From: an uncultured Spirochaetales bacterium
Lineage (GTDB): Bacteria; Spirochaetota; Spirochaetia; Sphaerochaetales; Sphaerochaetaceae
Assembly: GCA_944392695.1 (NCBI GenBank)
Contig: CALXXN010000011.1
Coordinates: forward strand, 1 to 64,000
DNA: 64,000 bases
Reading direction: 5' to 3'
Part shown: positions 18,311 through 26,948 of the stretch, in pieces
Layout of the letters: each line of letters starts with the position of its first letter
Position numbering within the stretch: the stretch's first letter is position 1
Translations under genes and position numbers: made by a program
The notes under the pieces: model-generated
The model's database searches: none
What the model saw: the letters and a program-made list of their open reading frames with translations, nothing else
Told to the model about the DNA's origin: nothing

Positions 18311-19492
18311 ATGATCTGCTTAGATGAAGTCAGGAAGCGTTACTACGATGAACTCGTTAATGATGTCCTCCCATTCTGGTTGAAGTATGGCATGGACCCC
18401 GTCAATGGTGGTATTTACACTGGTCTTGACCGGGATGGAAGCTTGATCGAGAGCGACAAGTCTGTCTGGTTCCAAGGCCGTGCCTTGTGGACCTTCTGTA
18501 CTGCCTATGAGCAGATAGGTAAGAGACAAGAATACCTTGATGCAGCCACTTCGCTTGTGCACTTCCTTGAAGACTACTGTTTTGACAACGATGGCAGGAT
18601 GTTCTTCCGTGTCACGGCTGATGGGCGTCCTGTCATCAAGCGCCTGCGCTACTTCTTCAGCGAGACCTTCGCAATCATAGGCTTCGCCTCCTATGCGAGG
18701 ATCACAGGCAATGAGGAGTACAAGAAGAAGGCACTTGACCTCTTCGACTTCGTCGAGAAACTGCGTGCCTCCAAGGGCATCTTGATTCCGAAGTTCAATC
18801 CAGAGGTGGAGCCCTCGATCAGCTTCGGTGGTCCTATGATCCTCCTCAATGTCCTTTCAGAGCTCAGGGCCGCCTGCCCTGAGGACAGTGGGAAGATCAA
18901 CAAGAGCATGGCCGGTCTGCTGGAGGAGGTTGAGAAGTACTTCGTACGTGATGACCTCAAGGTCGTACTTGAGCAGTGTGCACCCGATGGACGCTTCATG
19001 AAGGAGCATTACGAGGGCCGCCTGCTGAACCCTGGCCACGCCATCGAGGGTGCCTGGTTCATCATGAACGAGGGACTTGCAGCTTCCAATCAACACCTCA
19101 TCGATCTGGGCCTCAAGATGCTTGAGTGGATGTGGACCGTAGGCTGGGATGAGGAGTGTGGTGGTGGAATCATCCAGTACCGTGATGCCATTGGCCTGCC
19201 TGTCAGCGAATATCATCAGGACATGAAGTTCTGGTGGCCACAGTGCGAGGCTGCGATTGCGACCCTCATGGCCTACAGTATCACCAAGGAGAACAAGTGG
19301 CTTCACCGTTTCGAGATGGTCGATAAGTACATAGAGTCACGCTTCCCTGACAGGGAGTATGGTGAGTGGTTCGGCTACTTCCACAGGGATGGGAGCCTGG
19401 CCACCAGGATAAAGGGCAACCTCTACAAGGGTCCCTTCCATGTACCCCGGATGTATATGAAATGCATTGAAATCCTTGATTCAATGGAGTGA
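18311..19492 (+). CDS. N-acylglucosamine 2-epimerase (AGE/RnBP family)
   Basis: Alpha/alpha-barrel epimerase of about 393 residues that interconverts ManNAc and GlcNAc without phosphorylation. Family marks are WFQGRALWTFC, ISFGGPMILLNVLSEL, HAIEGAWF, the signature KFWWPQCEAA and the C-terminal GPFHVPR with a likely catalytic His. ATG 18311 follows AGGAGGG. Together with NanA this gives the epimerase route (Neu5Ac to ManNAc to GlcNAc) instead of NanK/NanE; a GlcNAc kinase and NagA must be elsewhere, while nagB is at 24743. It is the last operon gene. Confidence 0.92.
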   Translation: MICLDEVRKRYYDELVNDVLPFWLKYGMDPVNGGIYTGLDRDGSLIESDKSVWFQGRALWTFCTAYEQIGKRQEYLDAATSLVHFLEDYCFDNDGRMFFRVTADGRPVIKRLRYFFSETFAIIGFASYARITGNEEYKKKALDLFDFVEKLRASKGILIPKFNPEVEPSISFGGPMILLNVLSELRAACPEDSGKINKSMAGLLEEVEKYFVRDDLKVVLEQCAPDGRFMKEHYEGRLLNPGHAIEGAWFIMNEGLAASNQHLIDLGLKMLEWMWTVGWDEECGGGIIQYRDAIGLPVSEYHQDMKFWWPQCEAAIATLMAYSITKENKWLHRFEMVDKYIESRFPDREYGEWFGYFHRDGSLATRIKGNLYKGPFHVPRMYMKCIEILDSME

Positions 19493-19499
19493 AAGCCTT

Positions 19500-19526
19500 G
19501 GCGGTGGTGCATCAAGTGCCACCGCC
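19500..19526 (+). terminator. Terminator of the sialic-acid operon
   Basis: GGCGGTGG-TGCATCAAGTG-CCACCGCC, an 8-bp stem followed by ATTCTTT. It lies between the epimerase stop and the convergent tag gene stop at 19532, so it may serve both strands. Confidence 0.75.
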
Positions 19527-19531
19527 ATTCT

Positions 19532-20110
19532 TTAATGTGTGTTCACATCTTTCAACTGTTCATACCTGAAGCAATAGGCATAGTGGTCGTTGATCAGTCC
19601 TGCAGCTTGCAGATGGGAATAGATTGTGATCGACCCCAGATATGAGAAACCACGCTTTTTCAGGTCATGGCTTATCTGGTCTGACAGTTCATTGCGGCTG
19701 ACGAGGACTGTTCCATCAGCATGACCTGGGTATTCCACAGGCTTGAAACCGACGTAACTCCATAAGAAATCGGAGAAGGAACCATGTTCCTCCTGGATTT
19801 CGATGAAGTGCTTCGCGTTGTTGATTATTGACCGGATCTTCCTTTCAGAGCGGATCATCCCCTCTGTATTCATGATCCTGGCCACATCTTCATCTGTGTA
19901 TTGAGACACGGTCTTGGGGGAGAAATCATCGAATGACTTCCTCATTATTTCCCTTTTCCTGAGGACTGTCAGCCAGCTCAAACCACATTGCATGACTTCC
20001 ATGGAAAGGAACTCGAATTGTTTGTCATCATCGAAGAGGGGTACTCCCCATTCCTTGTCATGATACTCAATCAACAGAGGGTCATCCCCAGTCCACATAC
20101 ATCTATCCAT
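19532..20110 (-). CDS. tag: DNA-3-methyladenine glycosylase I
   Basis: Base-excision repair enzyme of 192 residues that removes 3-methyladenine. The zinc-binding set is present: Cys and His in RCMWTGDDPLLIEYHDKEWG and His/Cys in NDHYAYCFRY. The substrate-pocket region GLSWLTVLRKRE is also typical. It is convergent with the sialic-acid operon and has no operon partner. The upstream 240 bp are shared with the divergent toxin-antitoxin promoter. Confidence 0.95.
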   Translation of the reverse strand: MDRCMWTGDDPLLIEYHDKEWGVPLFDDDKQFEFLSMEVMQCGLSWLTVLRKREIMRKSFDDFSPKTVSQYTDEDVARIMNTEGMIRSERKIRSIINNAKHFIEIQEEHGSFSDFLWSYVGFKPVEYPGHADGTVLVSRNELSDQISHDLKKRGFSYLGSITIYSHLQAAGLINDHYAYCFRYEQLKDVNTH

Positions 20111-20283
20111 GGCGATAGTCTAGCATGGCATGAGCGGCACGTTGTGTGGTCTTTTCAATTCGACTTCTGTGTGGAGGAACTGGCAGCTCCTGGCGGTTTT
20201 GAGCCACATGTAAGCAGGTCTTGTCAAGCTTTGTGTGCCCCTCTCCTGGTGTTCTCATAAGGGGCCATCCACTGCTGGTATGC

Positions 20284-20312
20284 TTGACAGATGATGTTAT
20301 TACATTCATAGT
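20284..20312 (+). promoter_or_regulatory. Promoter of the toxin-antitoxin pair
   Basis: TTGACA at 20284-20289, a 17-bp spacer, and CATAGT at 20307-20312. It is followed directly by a palindromic operator and, 46 bp from the -10 box, by the toxin start. Confidence 0.7.
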
Positions 20313-20313
20313 G

Positions 20314-20334
20314 AGGTTACCTGGTGGGTAACCT
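20314..20334. promoter_or_regulatory. Palindromic operator for toxin-antitoxin autoregulation
   Basis: AGGTTACC-TGGTG-GGTAACCT has perfect 8-bp arms and sits over the expected transcription start. By analogy with HigA- and RelB-type systems, the HTH antitoxin at 20722 is the likely binder. Confidence 0.65.
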
Positions 20335-20357
20335 GGAGATTTGCGGGAATATGATTA

Positions 20358-20729
20358 TTGGAAGTCTTATATGCAAAGAAGAAAATAGAGCGGATTTGTA
20401 AGAATCTGAATGAAGCTCAGAAGTATTTTGGAGGTGACAGGCTATTGGCCTTGAGCCTTCTTGCAAGGGTGAATGCTCTTGAAAGCGCAGTGAACTTGCA
20501 TGAGATCATCATACAAAAGAACTTCCACTTCCATAACCTCCATGACAAGGGAAGGAGCAAATTTGAAGGCTTTCATTCAGTTGATGTCAAAACAAGGAAA
20601 GAACCATGGCGTGTGATCCTGCAGGCGCTTGATGAGGCTGGTGAGCCCTATGTCAAGTGCAGTATCGATGAGATTGCAGCGCATGTGGTCAAGGTGAGGA
20701 TTACCGAGGTGAGCAAGCATTATGAGTAA
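20358..20729 (+). CDS. RelE/HigB-type toxin
   Basis: Small basic protein of 123 residues with the start MEVLYAKKKIERICKN, typical of the HigB-like plasmid-maintenance killer family, though longer by about 25 residues than most. The C-terminal half (PWRVILQALDEAGEP, VRITEVSKHYE) fits the RelE fold ending in a conserved HY. These toxins cut mRNA on the ribosome. The only usable start is TTG 20358, because a stop lies two codons upstream. It overlaps the antitoxin start by eight bases. Confidence 0.82.
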   Translation: MEVLYAKKKIERICKNLNEAQKYFGGDRLLALSLLARVNALESAVNLHEIIIQKNFHFHNLHDKGRSKFEGFHSVDVKTRKEPWRVILQALDEAGEPYVKCSIDEIAAHVVKVRITEVSKHYE

Positions 20730-21798
20730 TTACTTGGTTTACAATGACAAAGTCGCGTTTCATCCGGGATATTATGTACAGGAGCTGGTAGAGGAAAGTG
20801 GTTTGACCCAGGAGGATTTCGCCAAGCGGCTTGGTACGACTCCGAAAAACCTCAGCCGGTTGATCAATGGACAGCAGCGCTTGTCTCCGGAGATGGCTTT
20901 CCGATTGGCCCGCTTGGTAGGCACTGGTACAGAGTACTGGTTGAATCTTCAATCCAGGTATGATGAGCTTGTCATGGAATTCCAAGCAGACGAGGAGTTG
21001 CAGGAAGAAAAGCGTATCCTGGATTATATCGGGTACGGTTACTTACGTGACAATTTCAACCTGCCTGATTTGAGTCACAAGAAGGCGATGCAGGTGGAGG
21101 AGGCGAGGAAATTCCTCAAGGTGTCATCATTGACAGTGTTCGAAAACAAGGACATGGCTGTGAGTTTTCGGTCGGCATCGTCCAAGATGACAGCAAAGAA
21201 CATAGTCAATGCGAATGTCATGGTGCAGATCGCTGTCAACAAGGCCCTGTCCATTGACTCTCCGACTTTTGACATGGGGAAATTCCAATCTTGTGCTGAG
21301 TATGCTTTGACCCTTACATCAAGACATGAGGATTTCTATCCATTGTTGCGTGATGCTTTCAGGGATGCTGGTGTGGTTTTCGAAGTCTTACCCAATCTCC
21401 CAGGTTCGAAAACAAATGGCGCGACAAAAAAGATAGGGGACAGGATACTGCTCATGGTCAATGACCGTAGGATGTATTCTGATGTCTTCTGGTTCACCTT
21501 GTTCCATGAAATCGGACATATAATGAACAAGGACTATGGTATTTCCTTCGAAGGGGAGCAAGGACAGAAAGAAGAGTTGGCTGACAGGTATGCCCAGGAT
21601 ATGCTGATACCTTCGATTCCGTATTCTGTATTCATCCACAAAGGACTGTTTGGAGATGATGAGATAGTTGGCTTCGCATCATCAATCAAGCGCGATCCTG
21701 GGATTGTCCTTGGTCGTCTGCAACACGACAAGCTTGTTGATTATGATGATGTTGCTTTGAACAAGCTGAGGAAGAAGTATCGGATTGTTACTGGGTGA
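20722..21798 (+). CDS. HigA-like antitoxin fused to ImmA/IrrE protease domain
   Basis: 358 residues. Residues 10-80 form a HigA/XRE HTH (FHPGYYVQELVEESGLTQED, KNLSRLINGQQRLSPEMAFR, GTGTEYWLNLQSRYD). The C-terminal half is a COG2856/ImmA-IrrE zinc protease domain with the HExxH motif in FTLFHEIGHIMNKD and downstream acidic residues (EELADRYAQDML). The domain order gives an antitoxin that may itself be, or be regulated by, a protease. It overlaps the toxin gene, and an operator palindrome lies at 20314. The protease domain could act on the antitoxin part or on another repressor; the sequence does not tell which. Confidence 0.9.
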   Translation: MSNYLVYNDKVAFHPGYYVQELVEESGLTQEDFAKRLGTTPKNLSRLINGQQRLSPEMAFRLARLVGTGTEYWLNLQSRYDELVMEFQADEELQEEKRILDYIGYGYLRDNFNLPDLSHKKAMQVEEARKFLKVSSLTVFENKDMAVSFRSASSKMTAKNIVNANVMVQIAVNKALSIDSPTFDMGKFQSCAEYALTLTSRHEDFYPLLRDAFRDAGVVFEVLPNLPGSKTNGATKKIGDRILLMVNDRRMYSDVFWFTLFHEIGHIMNKDYGISFEGEQGQKEELADRYAQDMLIPSIPYSVFIHKGLFGDDEIVGFASSIKRDPGIVLGRLQHDKLVDYDDVALNKLRKKYRIVTG

Positions 21799-21964
21799 TT
21801 CCTGCTGGGAGGGGCTGTGCTTTGCTGGATCCGTTTTCCTATGAATTGGAATTCAACGGCTCTGTTGACAAGCATGATGAAGCTGACGACCATGGCAGGG
21901 CGGATGGAGGATATGACAATGCAGGCGATCATGGAGACTTCATTCTTTCGACATAGCCTACCTT

Positions 21965-22585
21965 GTGACAGTCATCACGCTTGGCTTCCTGATGGTTGTG
22001 AAGAGTAGGGATGAGAGACAGTTCAGGCTATTCGGGATCATGGCACTCGTACTTGGTTTTGGAGATGCCTTCCACCTTGTGCCAAGGGCCGTGGCGCTGT
22101 GTACGACAGGACTCCAGGACTATACAGTGGCCCTTGGCTTTGGCATGCTCGTCACATCAATCACAATGACAGTCTTCTATGTGATCCTCTACCATGTCTG
22201 GCGCTTGAGATACCACGTTGAGGGCAGGAAGGACCTGGACTATGTCGTATATGTCTTCGCAGCAGTCAGGATGGCCCTCTGCCTCTTCCCTCAGAATCGT
22301 TGGTTCAGCGAGGATTCCCCTCTGTCATGGGGGATCTTGAGGAACATCCCATTCGCCGCGCTAGGACTTGTTGTGATCATCCTCTTCTACAAGAGTGCGC
22401 ATCAGCATGATGACAAGGCTTTCCGCTGGATGTGGCTCACTATTGTATTGAGTTTCGCCTTCTACATCCCTGTCGTCCTTTTCGCAGACAAGATCCCTAT
22501 GATAGGCATGTTGATGATTCCCAAGACCTGTGCCTATGTATGGACTGTTGCGATTGGCTGTTCTGCGATGAGGAGGGTAGCGTAG
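21965..22585 (+). CDS. Integral membrane protein of unknown function
   Basis: At least 206 residues with about six or seven hydrophobic segments, for example FGMLVTSITMTVFYVILYHV and WLTIVLSFAFYIPVVLFA. I do not recognise a characterised family. The GTG at 21965 begins in the middle of the first membrane helix; the frame is open back to 21917 and reads FDIAYLVTVITLGFLMV, but no start codon is available in that frame, whereas ATGs occur one frame over (for example 21931). Either a one-base frameshift lies near 21940-21950 or initiation is at GTG 21965. Confidence 0.65.
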   Translation: MTVITLGFLMVVKSRDERQFRLFGIMALVLGFGDAFHLVPRAVALCTTGLQDYTVALGFGMLVTSITMTVFYVILYHVWRLRYHVEGRKDLDYVVYVFAAVRMALCLFPQNRWFSEDSPLSWGILRNIPFAALGLVVIILFYKSAHQHDDKAFRWMWLTIVLSFAFYIPVVLFADKIPMIGMLMIPKTCAYVWTVAIGCSAMRRVA

Positions 22586-22817
22586 TCGAGGCCTGACAAG
22601 GGTTATTTCTTTGCAACTTCCAGCGAATATGATGGGAACTCTTGCGTGGTAAATGAATTAGTTTGTGTCAAACACGGTCTTGCTACAGATGTGGATTTTG
22701 AAAAACGAAGATACTTCATTGCCCAGGACTTTGATAGCTTTACATAAGTGTAGATAGTAAATGGTCTTGTTCAAAACCAATGATATCTCAAGGCATTATA
22801 GGCTGTGTAGGGATGCC
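22586..22817. other. Gene-free stretch between convergent genes
   Basis: Low-complexity intergenic DNA between the membrane protein and brnQ. No clear hairpin or open frame was recognised. Confidence 0.4.
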
Positions 22818-24059
22818 TCAAAGGCCGGCTTTTATGTTCTTCGCACCATGTTTCCCGTCAATCATGAGCCCTATCAGGGTGCAGATGACGGTCGGGATGA
22901 GCCAGAGGAACTTCATGCCTGTCGCCACTGATGCCAGTGAGGAGATCGAAGCTGAGGCGGTTGCCAGCTTGTAGGTGCGTCCTTGTGCGCTTTTCCTTGG
23001 TATGAAAGCCAACACTATCAGTGTGATCGCCACAGGGTAGATCACTTCAAGCACTGGGGCTGAGATACTTATCATGCGCTCAAGTCCTGTGTTTGCGAGG
23101 ACCAGTGAGACCAGGGCGAAGACCAGGAGCCACATGTCACGTGAGAGGGAGGGGAAGGTCTTCGAGAAGTACTGTGAACATGATGACAGCAACCCTGTGC
23201 AGGTGTTGAAGCAGGCAAGTATGAAGACCACTGCGATCAGCTTGTCTCCAAGCATCGGGAAGAGTGTTGATGCCGTGGCTGACAGGATCTCCGCTCCTGT
23301 TGATGAGGTGCTTATGAAGGCATGGGCTGTGATTCCAATCAAGGCGAGTGCTGAGTAGATGACCAGTAACAGCAGGCCACCTGCGACAGATGCCATCGTA
23401 CATTCCTTCTTCATGTCATCACTGACTCCAAGGGCTTTCACATTCAGTACGATTATCGAAGCGAAGACGAGTCCTGCTATCGCATCCATTGTCTGGTAGC
23501 CTTCGAGGAAACCTGACTGGAATGGGTGGCTTGTGTACCCTTCCTGTCCCAGGCTTGGGCTTGCGGTCATCAGTGAACCGGCCAGCAGTACTGCGATGAG
23601 GACTACAAGGAGGGGCGAAAGTACCTTGCCAAGTCTGTTTGATAGTTTTTCAGGCCTACGGGCAAGCAAGGCGGCAAGGAGGAAGAAGAGCGTACAATAT
23701 ACAAAGGTGACCAGCCTAGAGTCCGTGCCCACAGCCAGCGCCACTATCTCATGACTCGTGCTCGCGGTCCTTGGTATGGCGAGGCAGGGGCCGATTGCCA
23801 GGTAGACCACGACTGTGAACACCTTGCTGAAGAGTGGACTGACCCTTCCTGCAAGTTCTTCGAGGCTTCCTGCCTTCATCGCCGCAAGCAGGGCAAGGAC
23901 GGGCAGGCCTATGGCTGAAAGCACGAAGCCCGGGAAGGCGGCGGGGAAATCCGCATCTGACTGGAAGGCCAGGAAGACTGGGAATATGAGGTTGCCTGCT
24001 CCGAAGAACATGGCGAAGACTGTGAATGCGAGTGTGATGCGTTTGGACGTCGTCAGCAT
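22818..24059 (-). CDS. brnQ: Branched-chain amino acid carrier (LIVCS family)
   Basis: Sodium- or proton-coupled importer of Leu, Ile and Val, 413 residues and about 12 membrane helices. The N-terminus ITLAFTVFAMFFGAGNLIFP is the family signature, and AIGPCLAIPRTASTSHEI and FNTCTGLLSSCSQYF are further conserved loops. Monocistronic. It is divergent from the FMN reductase gene with only about 60 bp between them, so the two promoters overlap. Confidence 0.95.
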   Translation of the reverse strand: MLTTSKRITLAFTVFAMFFGAGNLIFPVFLAFQSDADFPAAFPGFVLSAIGLPVLALLAAMKAGSLEELAGRVSPLFSKVFTVVVYLAIGPCLAIPRTASTSHEIVALAVGTDSRLVTFVYCTLFFLLAALLARRPEKLSNRLGKVLSPLLVVLIAVLLAGSLMTASPSLGQEGYTSHPFQSGFLEGYQTMDAIAGLVFASIIVLNVKALGVSDDMKKECTMASVAGGLLLLVIYSALALIGITAHAFISTSSTGAEILSATASTLFPMLGDKLIAVVFILACFNTCTGLLSSCSQYFSKTFPSLSRDMWLLVFALVSLVLANTGLERMISISAPVLEVIYPVAITLIVLAFIPRKSAQGRTYKLATASASISSLASVATGMKFLWLIPTVICTLIGLMIDGKHGAKNIKAGL

Positions 24060-24121
24060 TGTCCCGCTAATGTAGCATCATTGCATCTTTTTGAGCAGGG
24101 GAGTGGTGCTATGATTTGGAC

Positions 24122-24667
24122 ATGAAGAAAATCCTGTTCATATCTGGAAGCCTCCGCAAGGAGAGTTTGAATACAGACCTCTTGCATCAAGCTGCAAAGA
24201 GCTTTGATGGTTTCGAATGTTCTTTCCTTGATTATGGAGACCTGCCACTCTTGGACCAGGACCTGGAGTTCCCTCCTCCTGCATCGCTTGTGCGTATCCG
24301 GCAGGAGGTGGCTGACAGTGATGCGCTCTTCATCGCCAGTCCCGAATACAACCGGAGCTATAGCGCTGCCTTGAAGAACCTGCTGGACTGGCTCTCACGA
24401 CCAGTGGCCCCTGGAGCCTATTCTTCTGTGGTGATCAAGGGGAAGCTTGTGGCTGTCTGTTCTGTTGCGGGGTCTTCTGGTGGAAGCTACAGCATGGAAA
24501 AGCTTGCCTCGCTTCTTGAGACGCTTTCATGCAAGCTCGTGGCAGAGCGTACCAGCATCGCCCTTGGTGAACGTTTTGGAAAGCCGTCACTCGCGCTCAC
24601 TGATGATGAGGCGTCAGCCCTCGGGTGTGAGTGTGAGGCGGTGAAGTCCATGCTGGCAGACGTGTGA
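24122..24667 (+). CDS. NAD(P)H-dependent FMN reductase
   Basis: Flavodoxin-like reductase of about 181 residues. It has the FMN phosphate loop ISGSLRKESLN and the family motif SPEYNRSYSAALKNLLDWLS. It reduces FMN or quinone-like acceptors with NAD(P)H. The ATG at 24122 fits the family start MKKILFISGS; the upstream TTG adds two residues. No good ribosome site is present, so a short or leaderless 5-prime end is possible. Confidence 0.9.
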   Translation: MKKILFISGSLRKESLNTDLLHQAAKSFDGFECSFLDYGDLPLLDQDLEFPPPASLVRIRQEVADSDALFIASPEYNRSYSAALKNLLDWLSRPVAPGAYSSVVIKGKLVAVCSVAGSSGGSYSMEKLASLLETLSCKLVAERTSIALGERFGKPSLALTDDEASALGCECEAVKSMLADV

Positions 24668-24742
24668 GGAACAGCCTGTACCTGTACTGTTGCACGCCAC
24701 ATGTCCGGGTGCTAGGCTGTTGAAAGCCATCAGGAGGTTCGT

Positions 24743-25558
24743 ATGGAAGTCAGGATCTGCAAGGATGCTTTGTCTCTTGGGCAGTCGGCGGCCCGTTACA
24801 GCGCCCGTGTCATCAACAGTGCGGTAGAGGCTGGTAGGGAAGCCCGCATCATACTCTCCACAGGGCAGAGCCAGTTCGAAACACTCGAGGCCTTGGTGAA
24901 GGAGGATGTCGACTGGTCCCGTGTGACGATGTTCCACCTGGATGAGTATGTGGACCTGCCAGAAGAGCACGTGGCAAGTTTCAGGAAGTACCTCAAGGAG
25001 AGGTTCATCTCCAAGGTGCCTCTCAAAGCCTTCCACCTTGTCGAGGGGAAGGCGGATCAGCTGCCAGCGCTGTCAAAGCTGCTTGGTGAGCGACCTATCG
25101 ACCTTGGGCTGATTGGCATCGGGGAGAATGGGCATATCGCATTCAACGACCCTCCCTGTGACTTTGATACAGACGAGCCTTATATCATCGTGGACTTGAA
25201 TGAGGCATGTAAGAAGCAGCAGGTAGGCGAGGGCTGGTTCTCCTCTGTTGACGATGTACCACGCCAGGCGGTGTCGATGTCATGCCGGCAGATCCTCAAA
25301 TGCAGGACGATAGTCAGCGCCGTACCTCATAAGCAGAAGGCGGTGGCTGTGAGGAACACCCTCTATTCCAAGGTCATCACGAACACAGTCCCAGCCACGC
25401 TCTTGAAGACCCATCCAGACCTCCATCTCTTCCTGGATGTGGAGAGCGCTTCACTCCTTGATGACTTCGACAGGATCACAGCCTTCACAGGCCAGGTGCC
25501 TGTTGTCATCACAGAGAGATCTCAAAAAAGTGCGTATATACGCAGATATTTGAAATAA
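24743..25558 (+). CDS. nagB: Glucosamine-6-phosphate deaminase
   Basis: Converts glucosamine-6-phosphate to fructose-6-phosphate and ammonia, linking GlcNAc released by the sialic-acid route to glycolysis. 271 residues, about 25-30 longer than compact NagB proteins. Active-site segments are MFHLDEYVDL and IGIGENGHIAFNDPP (proton-relay Asp, His, Glu). A strong AGGAGG precedes the ATG. The final residues (SQKSAYIRRYLK) are encoded by the first copy of a 39-bp repeat that also lies after the ATPase gene at 26949, so the C-terminus may have been altered by insertion of that cassette. Confidence 0.94.
   Translation: MEVRICKDALSLGQSAARYSARVINSAVEAGREARIILSTGQSQFETLEALVKEDVDWSRVTMFHLDEYVDLPEEHVASFRKYLKERFISKVPLKAFHLVEGKADQLPALSKLLGERPIDLGLIGIGENGHIAFNDPPCDFDTDEPYIIVDLNEACKKQQVGEGWFSSVDDVPRQAVSMSCRQILKCRTIVSAVPHKQKAVAVRNTLYSKVITNTVPATLLKTHPDLHLFLDVESASLLDDFDRITAFTGQVPVVITERSQKSAYIRRYLK
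25518..25556. repeat. 39-bp direct repeat, copy 1 (inside nagB 3-prime end)
   Basis: Identical over 39 bases to 26949-26987. The core is the perfect 14-bp palindrome TGCGTATATACGCA at 25531-25544, preceded by six A residues. The two copies bracket the ATPase gene at 25634-26935. Confidence 0.95.
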
Positions 25559-25597
25559 CTTGGCTTCTGGCTCATTGCATGGTATCGTTTAATAAAC

Positions 25598-25613
25598 GTG
25601 CGTGCATACGCAG
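25598..25613. repeat. Diverged copy of the palindrome upstream of the ATPase
   Basis: GTGCGTGCATACGCAG matches the repeat core at 14 of 16 positions and is followed by TTTTTTGAAGT, similar to the ATATTTGAAAT after the other copies. It lies about 20 bp before the ATPase ATG, so it is placed as an operator. Confidence 0.8.
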
Positions 25614-25633
25614 TTTTTTGAAGTGGGGTTGCC

Positions 25634-26935
25634 ATGTACATAGAACGCAAGGAATATCTCGACAAGCTGGTGGGGAAGATGTGGAATGGCCGGATCAAGG
25701 TGGTCGCCGGACTGCGACGCTCTGGGAAGTCCTTCCTTCTCTTTGACATCTTCAAAAAGCATCTCCTTGCTTCTGGCGTGCCAGGGGACAACATCATAGA
25801 GCTGAACCTTGAGTCAATCGAGAACGAGGAATTCACTGATCCAAAGAGATTATATGAGCATGTCAAATCGAAGATATGCGACAAGACGCAAGAATACTAT
25901 GTGCTCCTGGATGAGATCCAGTATGCCATCTCTTCCGATGAATTGAAGAACAAGGACAGGCCGCCACGTCTATATGCCGCTCTCAATGGACTTTTGGCCA
26001 TGAAGAATGTCGATGTGTATGTCACAGGGAGCAATTCAAAGCTGCTGTCTGTGGACATCATGACGGAATTCCGGGGGCGGGGTGACGTCATCAACCTGTA
26101 TCCTTTGTCATTCAAGGAGTTCCTTCCTGTCTCAGGTAAAGATAAGGAGGAAGCCTTCAATGATTACATGCTGTTTGGAGGTCTTCCGTTGGTCCTCGGG
26201 TATGACAATTTCGAGGACAAGGCTGCATATCTTGAAGGCCTGTACGATGAGATCTATTTCAAGGATATCGTTGAACGCTATAAGATCAAGCGTCCTGAGG
26301 TCCTCGCTTCATTGACTGACGTGCTTTGTTCTCAGCTTGGATTACTGGTGAACATCAACAAACTTACGGACACTGTGAACAGTGTCATGAACTTGAAGAA
26401 AGGGGAACAGGTTGCTAATGCCACAATTTCATCATATGCAGGACATCTGGAATCGGCTTTCCTCTTCTCGTATTCCAAACGTTATGACATACGTGGCAGG
26501 AAGTATTTTGAGAGCCAGGGGAAGTATTACGCCTCTGATACTGGATTGAGGAACGCCCGCCTCCATTTCCGCCAGGTGGAACAGACTCATCTACTTGAGG
26601 GTGTCATCTACAACTATCTCAAGCAGAGGGGATTCCTTGTCGATGTCGGCATGCTGGAGAAGAACGAGGTTGATGACGGAAAGCATCATGTACGCAGTCA
26701 GTATGAGATTGATTTCGTCGTGAACAAGGGCATGTATCAGTATTATATCCAGTCAGCTTTCATGATGGACTCCCCGGAGAAGAAGAGAAGGGAGCTTTAC
26801 CCATTCAGCATCACAGGCAACTCATTCAAGAAGATCCTTGTGTCAAGATATGAGGCCCTGCCCCACTATGATGAGGATGGGGTCTTCCATGTTGGAGTGA
26901 TTGACTTCCTGCTCAATGATTATCTCTCCGATTGA
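25634..26935 (+). CDS. AAA ATPase with DUF4143 C-terminal domain
   Basis: 433 residues of the AAA_14/DUF4143 family. Walker A is in VVAGLRRSGKSFLLFDIF, Walker B in YYVLLDEIQY, sensor 1 in VYVTGSNSKLLS. The C-terminal domain resembles a PD-(D/E)xK fold (QYEIDFVVNKG, then YYIQSAF), where the usual EVK is replaced by IQS. Start ATG 25634 follows TGGGGTT. The function of this widespread family is not established. The gene is bounded by identical 39-bp repeats and has a related palindrome at its promoter, which suggests a mobile or self-regulated cassette. Confidence 0.9.
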   Translation: MYIERKEYLDKLVGKMWNGRIKVVAGLRRSGKSFLLFDIFKKHLLASGVPGDNIIELNLESIENEEFTDPKRLYEHVKSKICDKTQEYYVLLDEIQYAISSDELKNKDRPPRLYAALNGLLAMKNVDVYVTGSNSKLLSVDIMTEFRGRGDVINLYPLSFKEFLPVSGKDKEEAFNDYMLFGGLPLVLGYDNFEDKAAYLEGLYDEIYFKDIVERYKIKRPEVLASLTDVLCSQLGLLVNINKLTDTVNSVMNLKKGEQVANATISSYAGHLESAFLFSYSKRYDIRGRKYFESQGKYYASDTGLRNARLHFRQVEQTHLLEGVIYNYLKQRGFLVDVGMLEKNEVDDGKHHVRSQYEIDFVVNKGMYQYYIQSAFMMDSPEKKRRELYPFSITGNSFKKILVSRYEALPHYDEDGVFHVGVIDFLLNDYLSD

Positions 26936-26948
26936 CGGACTTGAAATC

